This document shows, piece by piece, positions 6,585 to 11,585 of a DNA stretch of 11,585 nt (within the stretch, counting starts at the first letter, position 1; the number at the start of each line of letters is the position of its first letter). Source of the DNA: Bacillota bacterium (GTDB lineage: Bacteria > Bacillota > Bacilli > Paenibacillales > NBRC-103111); assembly GCA_023391955.1 (NCBI GenBank), contig JAEWAA010000469.1, positions 1 through 11,585 on the forward strand, given 5' to 3'. A model generated the notes under the pieces. It ran no database searches. It was not told the DNA's origin and saw only the letters and a list, made by a program, of their open reading frames with translations. The translations under genes were made by a program, and so were the position numbers.

Positions 6585-6617
6585 GCCCTTTTGGTTCCTA
6601 ATAGGTTCCGCAAGGGC
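6585..6617 (-). terminator. Possible weak terminator or attenuator hairpin
   Basis: In the minus-strand RNA, GCCCTT (6617-6612) pairs with AAGGGC (6590-6585) around a 21-nt loop that holds two copies of GGAACC and a small inner CCT/AGG pairing. It is followed by TGTTTGTT rather than a clean U-run. It sits between the phosphotransferase stop and the 133-aa gene, so it could reduce read-through between them. Confidence 0.3.
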
Positions 6618-6624
6618 ATGTTAG

Positions 6625-7635
6625 TTATTTCAAATCAATCAACCACGCCTTCAAATTAGATGTCATTTCCTCATATTTCTTAAGTGCATTTATTGTCTCG
6701 ATTACGTGATGGGTTCCCATTTCCTGCTCCCGTTCATCCGTGCATTCAATCTGTAAGGACCGTTTGAGACTGTATTCCAACCACTCTAACTTGCTGAGAT
6801 ACCCTAACTCCAGCACTATTTCCCAGTCAGCATTTACTTTCCCGTGATCATCTTGATACCCTTCTACGAAAGCCAAAAACTTGTCCTTGTCTATTCCTCC
6901 CGTTTCATTCGTAGACCAGTAAACGGCAGTTTCGATTAAATCATGGGCAGGATTGATTTCACCGGCTGACTCCCAATCAATGATAACAGGTTGTCCATTG
7001 TCCCACATCACATTCTTTGGATCTAAATCCCTATGGCTGTAAACCTTCTCCGCTGCCAGCAATTTGAATGATCTTAACGCCTTTTCATTCCAAGCTAACA
7101 GCCGTTCAAGGTTGCTCTGCAAAAGATCTGCCCACACAGCGTTTGACTGTCTTCCCTTATGTAAATATAAATCCCAATCGATTGCTCGCATGATATTGAG
7201 GTTTTGATCCAATCGGCCAAGCTGAGAGAAGTCGGTATCATGAATTTCAGCAAGGATCGTCCCTATCTTTTTACAATGATCAGGAGTAATCTCACGCACT
7301 TTCAAACTGTTTCCTTCGACCCAGTCAAAAACCATATAATACTGATTATCGATGTTCTGTAAAAATGACCCCTTAAGTATCTTGGCAGGCTGAGCCGGTA
7401 CACGGGAAGAGGCTATACGGACAATGTTCTCCGAAAGAATATAATTGCCCTTGGCTGTAGGTCTGGCCATTATCAGCGGATTGAGCACTTTGATTGCATA
7501 TTTTCCCTGGGTCGTTTCAATGGCAAACATTCTATGTAATAACCCGCCTGTAATAGCTTCGGGTGGTTTTATTAATTCACCAAGATTCAACACATGGCAC
7601 ATTTTTTCGAATTGTACATTGTAGGTGGAGTTCAT
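6625..7635 (-). CDS. Aminoglycoside-phosphotransferase-fold kinase
   Basis: A 336-residue APH-family enzyme (protein-kinase-like fold) that should transfer phosphate from ATP to a small-molecule hydroxyl. N-lobe: ITGGLLHRMFAIE (glycine-containing loop) and Lys49 in YAIKVLN for nucleotide phosphates. Catalytic loop: YSHRDLDPKNVMW, with Asp203 as expected catalytic base and Asn208 for metal. Metal-binding Asp220 lies in VIIDWESAGE. The loop reads HRDLDPKN rather than the common HGDLHPGN. The C-terminal part is helical. GAGGG is 12 nt before the ATG. The substrate is unknown, and nothing points specifically to antibiotic resistance. The 74-bp gap upstream holds no feature I can support. Confidence 0.85.
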   Translation of the reverse strand: MNSTYNVQFEKMCHVLNLGELIKPPEAITGGLLHRMFAIETTQGKYAIKVLNPLIMARPTAKGNYILSENIVRIASSRVPAQPAKILKGSFLQNIDNQYYMVFDWVEGNSLKVREITPDHCKKIGTILAEIHDTDFSQLGRLDQNLNIMRAIDWDLYLHKGRQSNAVWADLLQSNLERLLAWNEKALRSFKLLAAEKVYSHRDLDPKNVMWDNGQPVIIDWESAGEINPAHDLIETAVYWSTNETGGIDKDKFLAFVEGYQDDHGKVNADWEIVLELGYLSKLEWLEYSLKRSLQIECTDEREQEMGTHHVIETINALKKYEEMTSNLKAWLIDLK

Positions 7636-7709
7636 TTATAGTTTTTTCCCTCTTTATTTTGAGTGGCATCATCTAATTCTCTCGGTCACCACTTTTTATT
7701 AAGGATTTA

Positions 7710-8072
7710 TCATTTTTCTAGTAATGGTTTCATTTCATCCGAGACAATAATCACATCCTGGATTTGGTAATCCCCACCAGGTGCGTGATTGACCAATATC
7801 ATTTGTCCGTTTCCTAACGTAACAAGTGAATATGATTTATAGTCTGCCTTAGAATCATCAAGTTCCCTAAGTTGATTAAATAATTCTTTTGTGGCTTTTG
7901 ACTTTCGCTGTTCAAAAAATAAAGATTGGAATTTTTCATAACTATTTAAAGAAATGGATTGCTTCAATTTAATAGCGGTGTCAATAGGGCCCTCTTCATT
8001 GTCTTTAGCACATCCTACAACAATTACAATCAGAATTGTAGATACCAGGACTTTCATTACTTTATTAACCAT
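7710..8072 (-). CDS. Small predicted lipoprotein
   Basis: A 120-residue protein with a classic lipoprotein signal: a short Lys-containing N-region, a hydrophobic stretch (VLVSTILIVIVV) and a lipobox VVGC with Cys21 as the lipidated residue, so it should sit on the outer face of the membrane. The mature part begins with acidic residues (AKDNEEG), then a helical region (IKLKQSISLNSYEKFQSLFF) and a beta-rich end (YSLVTLGNGQMILVN). GGGG lies about 8 nt before the ATG. It follows the HhH gene by 24 bp. Its role is unknown. Confidence 0.82.
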   Translation of the reverse strand: MVNKVMKVLVSTILIVIVVGCAKDNEEGPIDTAIKLKQSISLNSYEKFQSLFFEQRKSKATKELFNQLRELDDSKADYKSYSLVTLGNGQMILVNHAPGGDYQIQDVIIVSDEMKPLLEK

Positions 8073-8096
8073 CTATATTACCCCTGATCTTAGTAT

Positions 8097-8318
8097 TTAG
8101 TCCCCAAATGACAGGCCTTTCTCTTCGAGGGCTTGTCGAATTCTTTCAAGGGCTTTTGGCCCCATTCCATGTAATTTGAGAATTTCGGCTTCTCTAATCT
8201 TTGTAAATTGTTCGAGATGATGGTAACCGGCATTGGTGAGTGCACGCATAGCCGGTTTGCCAATATTTCCTGGTAGATCCGTTATGGCCGCTTGAGGTTT
8301 TGGGGATTCATTCACCAT
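8097..8318 (-). CDS. Helix-hairpin-helix (alpha-CTD-like) small protein
   Basis: 73 residues with two helix-hairpin-helix units: LPGNIGKPAMRALTNAG (about 15-31) and LKLHGMGPKALERIRQAL (about 47-64). This is the pattern of small Bacillota proteins resembling the DNA-binding C-terminal domain of RNA polymerase alpha. It probably binds DNA non-specifically through backbone contacts, but partner and purpose are unknown. GGGAG is 6 nt before the ATG. It begins 21 bp after the radical SAM stop codon, so both are probably on one transcript. Confidence 0.85.
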   Translation of the reverse strand: MVNESPKPQAAITDLPGNIGKPAMRALTNAGYHHLEQFTKIREAEILKLHGMGPKALERIRQALEEKGLSFGD

Positions 8319-8339
8319 TCATCACTCCCATTATTTTCG

Positions 8340-9113
8340 TTATTCAAAAACAAAGCGGATTCTCTTATGCTCACTCCACTTTTCTTTCATGCTCTCATAA
8401 TAAATATCTCTACCGTTATAAATAATATCATGGTATGTGGTTACCAAATGAGGGTAACAACGTCCAATATACGATTCTAATGCCAGGGCAGGCCTCGTGC
8501 CGGGTTTGATTCTAACCTTATCTAGAAACACCGGAATATCATCATCCAACTCTTGAATCATGGCATCCACATCCGTAATCCCAGGCAGAACTGGGGTAAT
8601 AAACACCCATACTTGAATGCCCATTCGATGCAATTCATTGGCAGTTTGTATATTGCCCAGGACTGACATATCGTCTACCTTAGTGAGCTGATTGAGATTA
8701 GACAGCCCCAACAGCAAAGTAAATTGATCTCCCATTGCCTGGATGATATCAAGATCCCTAATTATAAGCCTCGAGCTTGATTTTGTTGTCACCATACATT
8801 TCAGTTTGAGCTTATGGATTTCCATTAAGCATTTTCTTGTCAACTGGTATTTCCGTTCTATCCCCATATATGGATCACACCTACTGCCGATATACACAGG
8901 CTCCGTTTTACTCCAGGAGCTTAGCTCTTGCTGAAGGACTTCCGCAATATTAAGCTTCACCTTCAAATCGAGATTCCAGCTTTCATCCTCCAGCTGGAAG
9001 CAATATGGACAGCCTACCGAACATCCATCATATGGGTCAATAATCGGGATGGTTCCTCCGTCCGGGGGATACTCGTAAGTAACTGCATGGTTGACACAGA
9101 TTTCTTTAATCAT
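8340..9113 (-). CDS. SPL-like radical SAM protein
   Basis: 257 residues. DPYDGCSVGCPYCF carries the CxxxCxxC cluster motif (Cys31, Cys35, Cys38) that binds a [4Fe-4S] cluster and S-adenosylmethionine. VYIGSRCDPYMGIERKYQLTR and the following barrel strands (LKCMVTTKSS, FTLLLGLSNLN, VWVFITPVLPGITD) match the group that contains spore photoproduct lyase. It is shorter than spore photoproduct lyase, and no HTH or phage-like photolyase context is seen, so a DNA-repair role is not established. Similar SPL-like proteins are often left uncharacterised. GGGAG is 8 nt before the ATG, and a hairpin may mask it. The IS lies 44 bp upstream and may have cut off the native promoter. Confidence 0.85.
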   Translation of the reverse strand: MIKEICVNHAVTYEYPPDGGTIPIIDPYDGCSVGCPYCFQLEDESWNLDLKVKLNIAEVLQQELSSWSKTEPVYIGSRCDPYMGIERKYQLTRKCLMEIHKLKLKCMVTTKSSSRLIIRDLDIIQAMGDQFTLLLGLSNLNQLTKVDDMSVLGNIQTANELHRMGIQVWVFITPVLPGITDVDAMIQELDDDIPVFLDKVRIKPGTRPALALESYIGRCYPHLVTTYHDIIYNGRDIYYESMKEKWSEHKRIRFVFE

Positions 9114-9153
9114 TTTACCATCTCCCTGTTTGGGTTAATACCAAGATGGTAAA
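9114..9153. repeat. Perfect 10-bp inverted repeat before the radical SAM start
   Basis: TTTACCATCT (9114-9123) and AGATGGTAAA (9144-9153) are exact inverted repeats 20 bp apart. In minus-strand RNA the 3' arm ends at the base before the ATG and includes part of the GGGAG ribosome site. A smaller alternative hairpin (TACCA/TGGTA, 3-nt loop) would leave that site free. On DNA the loop holds TGGTATTAA, a candidate extended -10. It may act as an RNA switch or an operator; which one is unknown. Confidence 0.55.
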
Positions 9154-9157
9154 TGAA

Positions 9158-9202
9158 TGTTTTTTGCAAGTGAAAAATGCTTAGTTTTGCAGCGAAATAT
9201 GC
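9158..9202. repeat. IS21 terminal repeat, istB-side end
   Basis: Reading inward, it starts TGTTTTTTGCAAG and matches the other tip at 26 of the first 37 positions. Inside are AAAAATGC and AAATATGC, sub-terminal repeats of the kind IS21 transposase binds. The minus strand of the tip holds TTGCAA, a -35-like half of a junction promoter. Confidence 0.8.
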
Positions 9203-9228
9203 AGAGATCACTTGCCATCCCCGTGAGG

Positions 9229-9954
9229 CTATAGCTCTATGCGTTCCATAGCCTGCTTCAACCGGAAACTCTCACCGGTAAAAGATAGAATGTGAGCGTG
9301 GTGTACTAATCTATCCACTAAGGCGGAAGTCAGCTTGGTGTCTCCAAAAATCGAAGTCCATTGACCAAACTCCAAGTTGGAGGTGACAATCACGCTCTGT
9401 TGTTCGTAGCAATCGGCGACCACATTGAACAAAAGCTCGGAGCCGGTTTGGCTGAACGGGACATACCCTACTTCATCCAAAATGAGCAAGTCCATCTTTT
9501 TTAGTTTCTCCCGAAAGCGAGTCAGCGTCCCGGCTGCAAACTTCTCTTGCAGGACCGCTACCAGATCCGAGGCCCGGTAGAATTGTACCCCAAACCCACG
9601 CCTACAGGCTTCAACCCCCAGTGCCGTTGCCATATGGGTTTTTCCCGTCCCCACTGCTCCCATAAGCAACAAGTTCTCTCTTCGCTCCAGCCACGTCAGC
9701 TCCCGTAAAAGCTCAAGCGTACTTCCCGTCGGAAATGTAATATGCTTGTCTACATAGCCCTCAAATGTCTTGAGGTGGGGAAAGCCCGCTTGCTGCACCA
9801 GCTTGCCCAGTTTGGCCCTTCGTCGACCTTCCCGTTCGGCTACAAGCAGTTGCTCTACCCATTGGCTTACCTGCTCATTTTGCTGTTGAGCCACGTAATC
9901 CACCACATGCGCCAGCCGCAGCTGGCGGCATAATTCTGCCAAATCCTGTTGCAT
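9229..9954 (-). CDS. istB: IS21 transposition helper ATPase IstB
   Basis: A 241-residue AAA+ ATPase that assists IstA in target capture during IS21 transposition. The Walker A motif GAVGTGKTH (about 99-107), Walker B LLILDE (156-161), sensor-like Asn193 in VTSNLEF and a conserved Arg215 in LVDRLVHH are all present. An N-terminal helical region precedes the ATPase core. The length is normal for the family. It starts 2 bp after the istA stop, so translation is probably coupled; the G-run GGGGG inside the istA end may act as a ribosome site. Confidence 0.95.
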   Translation of the reverse strand: MQQDLAELCRQLRLAHVVDYVAQQQNEQVSQWVEQLLVAEREGRRRAKLGKLVQQAGFPHLKTFEGYVDKHITFPTGSTLELLRELTWLERRENLLLMGAVGTGKTHMATALGVEACRRGFGVQFYRASDLVAVLQEKFAAGTLTRFREKLKKMDLLILDEVGYVPFSQTGSELLFNVVADCYEQQSVIVTSNLEFGQWTSIFGDTKLTSALVDRLVHHAHILSFTGESFRLKQAMERIEL

Positions 9955-9956
9955 GG

Positions 9957-11444
9957 TCAGCTTACCCCCATCAGTCGGTCATAGCGGTCCAGGGCACTGC
10001 TGGTTAAGGTTCCGGGCGGCGAAAGGGACTCGGTCCATGTGACGGGAATATCCCGACTTGCTTGCCGAATACCAAGGGCGGCCGTCAGTTGAACGATGGT
10101 GGTCGCTTCCGTTACTCCCTCCAGCACTTGCCCGATCTGCTCCAGTGAGTAGACGTCACACCAGTGGATCAGGGCCTGCAGTCTTTCCTTGCGCACAGAC
10201 AGCTCGGCTGTTCCTACGTACTGCTGGATGGCTTCGGGTAACATTCGGATGAACTGCGAATGCGTGACGCTGCGCGGCTTACGTAACAGATTCGTAAACA
10301 CCTGCACCCACGGAATCTCTGCGGTTCGCCCGGTGTAGGGACGAGGTACTTCACGCACCACCTGCTGATCCTGCGTCAGGATGACCAGATGGTCCCAGAA
10401 GGTCTGAATGAGGACCTCGCTCTGGGGAGCAACAAGACCTGCCAGTGGAATGGAGATTCCATCGGCCCGGATCTCCCCATATTTGTTGACCACGGCTGCG
10501 CTCATGCGAAAGGCTTCATACGCGGTTTCCGGAAGAGCAAGCAGTTGAGCGCGGTCTGTTTCCCATAGTTTGGCGATGGGCTCACCCTTGGCATAATGGA
10601 GGCGTGCCCGGTCTTGCCTGGCTTGCTCGGCAAAGAATACCGCCAATTGTTCCTGGCTCTCCATAACGGGAATCGGAACCGCCCAGTTGCGCTTGGAGTA
10701 CCCGCATTTGCTTTCCACATGCCCTTTTTCATGACCGCTGTAGGGATTACAGAACACGGCCTCCATCCGATAATGCGCACAGAAGCGTTGGAATCCTTCC
10801 GTGAGCTGTCGCTCCCCATGCTTTTCAATGTGAACAACGGCTGCAGATAGATTGTCGAACCACAAGCGTCGGGGAACACCTCCCATCTGCTCAAAGCACT
10901 GCTTCATTCCTTCCAGAAAGCATTCTTGGTTCTCCGCAGGGGTGGGATAGACAAAGGCTGTATTGCTGTGCGGGAAGGAAACCACCAGCAGCTTGTACGT
11001 GAGCAGTTGCTGGTGCTGGCTGACCTGAATGGTTGTAAAGTCTACCTGAGCATCTCCCGGAGGATGCTCCAGTCGTTCATACGTTTTCGCACGCTCTAAT
11101 TCCATGGCGCTTTTACGCTTTCGTACATATTCCAAGACTGTACGCTGTCCGCCCGCAAAGGAATGCTCCGCCTTCAATCGTTGGAAAATGCGGATACCAG
11201 TATGACGCTGCTTGCGGGGAAGCAGACGATCCTCTTCAAGCCAGGTATCCACGATGTCCATAAAGGGTCCCATGACCGGACTGTGGCTTTTTCGCTTGCG
11301 CAAGGGGACATTCCAGTCCGCTTGGTCGGCATATTTCTTGGCCGTCCGCCAATGAATGTGAGCTCTTCTCTGAATTTCACTAATGGAGCAGTCTTCTGTT
11401 TCACGTAAAAATCTGATATATTCTTGTTGAGGCATTTTCAGCAT
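9957..11444 (-). CDS. istA: IS21 transposase IstA
   Basis: A 495-residue DDE transposase. An N-terminal helix-turn-helix (SISEIQRRAHIHWRTAKKYAD, about 20-40) recognises the end repeats. The catalytic core carries Asp135 in AQVDFTT, Asp197 in LWFDNLS and Glu244 in EKGHVESKCG, with the spacing expected for IS21. The C-terminal part contains a predicted beta-rich domain. Start uncertain: ATG 11444 has AAGGAG 11 nt upstream, while the fourth codon (ATG) has AAAGGG 9 nt upstream. Confidence 0.95.
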   Translation of the reverse strand: MLKMPQQEYIRFLRETEDCSISEIQRRAHIHWRTAKKYADQADWNVPLRKRKSHSPVMGPFMDIVDTWLEEDRLLPRKQRHTGIRIFQRLKAEHSFAGGQRTVLEYVRKRKSAMELERAKTYERLEHPPGDAQVDFTTIQVSQHQQLLTYKLLVVSFPHSNTAFVYPTPAENQECFLEGMKQCFEQMGGVPRRLWFDNLSAAVVHIEKHGERQLTEGFQRFCAHYRMEAVFCNPYSGHEKGHVESKCGYSKRNWAVPIPVMESQEQLAVFFAEQARQDRARLHYAKGEPIAKLWETDRAQLLALPETAYEAFRMSAAVVNKYGEIRADGISIPLAGLVAPQSEVLIQTFWDHLVILTQDQQVVREVPRPYTGRTAEIPWVQVFTNLLRKPRSVTHSQFIRMLPEAIQQYVGTAELSVRKERLQALIHWCDVYSLEQIGQVLEGVTEATTIVQLTAALGIRQASRDIPVTWTESLSPPGTLTSSALDRYDRLMGVS

Positions 11445-11483
11445 CCCTTTCGAGTCTCCTTCGTCAAGTTCTCAGCAAACCTA

Positions 11484-11512
11484 ACGATAGGAGAAAAGTG
11501 GGGGGCTGACAA
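11484..11512 (-). promoter_or_regulatory. Predicted istA promoter
   Basis: On the minus strand, TTGTCA (11512-11507) and TATCGT (11489-11484) are 17 nt apart, ahead of istA and inside the element. The -35 differs from consensus by one base, the -10 by two, so it should be modest, as expected for a transposase gene. Confidence 0.5.
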
Positions 11513-11538
11513 GTGTCTCTTTTTGCATCTTTATTTGG

Positions 11539-11584
11539 GCATTTTTACGCTGCCATTCTCGGCACTTTTATTATGCAATAAACA
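11539..11584. repeat. IS21 terminal repeat, istA-side end
   Basis: Read inward on the minus strand it begins TGTTTATTGCATAATAAAAG. Three related boxes follow, AAAAGTGC, AAAAATGC and (just inside) AAAGATGC, likely transposase-binding sites. It also holds CATAAT, a -10-like half of a junction promoter. Confidence 0.8.
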
Positions 11585-11585
11585 C

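Larger units (their letters stand above)
9158..11584 (-). mobile_element. IS21-family insertion sequence, complete
   Basis: A 2427-bp element with istA and istB in order on the minus strand and matching TG...CA tips. It has both genes intact, so it could be active. The outer flank shows a single base (c at 11585), which cannot match the left flank as a 4-8 bp target duplication. The element ends at or next to the window edge. Confidence 0.9.

Noticed and set aside
6625..7635. Phosphotransferase as an aminoglycoside resistance gene
   Set aside because: The APH fold also covers choline, homoserine, sugar and other kinases. There is no resistance-cassette context or close family signature in what I can see.
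7650..7700. Possible hairpin AGTGG/CCACT before the phosphotransferase gene
   Set aside because: The stem is only five pairs with a long loop and no U-run, so it is not distinguishable from chance.
8340..9113. Radical SAM protein as true spore photoproduct lyase
   Set aside because: It is far shorter than the known enzyme, and I cannot identify the C-terminal hydrogen-donor Cys with confidence. SPL-like is as far as the sequence allows.
9135..9163. Outward promoter from the IS tip into the radical SAM gene (AAAACA, 17 nt, TATTAA)
   Set aside because: The -35 half matches only three consensus positions, so the IS contribution is weak. The extended -10 TGGTATTAA alone is mentioned with the inverted repeat.
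1..11585. CRISPR arrays, tRNA or rRNA genes, riboswitches
   Set aside because: I saw no regularly spaced repeats, cloverleaf or rRNA stretches, and no conserved riboswitch core. A covariance search would be needed to exclude small or diverged RNAs.

Overview
The window looks like a piece of a Paenibacillus-type Bacillota (low-GC Gram-positive) chromosome. The reasons are strong GGAGG-type Shine-Dalgarno sequences, a CcpA-type cre-like site, a typical lipobox lipoprotein, and protein families common in Paenibacillus (family 2 beta-mannosidase, LacI regulators, small Zn-ribbon membrane proteins). The genus is inferred. Every convincing gene lies on the minus strand, so the window is best read from its right end to its left end.

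Right end (9158-11584): a complete IS21-family insertion sequence. It has istA (DDE transposase), istB (AAA+ helper) and recognisable TG...CA terminal inverted repeats. Its outer tip is one base from the window edge, so the sequence may be a contig that broke in a repeat. The two tips carry what look like the -35 and -10 halves of an IS21-type junction promoter.

Middle (4255-9113): nine genes in a row with mostly short gaps. In order of reading they are an SPL-like radical SAM protein, a small helix-hairpin-helix protein, a small lipoprotein, an APH-fold phosphotransferase, a 131-133 aa unknown protein, a cyclase/kynurenine-formamidase-family metal hydrolase, a 60 aa single-pass membrane protein, a 137 aa Zn-ribbon membrane protein and a 161 aa unknown protein. 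The run ends in a strong bipartite terminator (4169-4216). A perfect 10-bp inverted repeat sits around the Shine-Dalgarno of the radical SAM gene and almost touches the IS. A short coding-like stretch (6075-6167) lies out of frame between two genes. The genes do not add up to one recognisable pathway; the radical SAM/HhH pair and the cyclase/TM/Zn-ribbon trio look like the tightest subunits.

Left end (1-4117): an amidase-signature hydrolase with a near-consensus cre site upstream, then a LacI-family regulator, its terminator, and the first 441 codons of a GH2 beta-mannosidase that runs off the window. A perfect 23-bp palindrome in front of the regulator gene recurs in degenerate form just downstream of the predicted beta-mannosidase start site. 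This suggests one regulator controlling itself and the mannosidase. The clearest new hypotheses are this operator pair and the hairpin in front of the radical SAM gene. No clearly new defence or biosynthetic system is evident.
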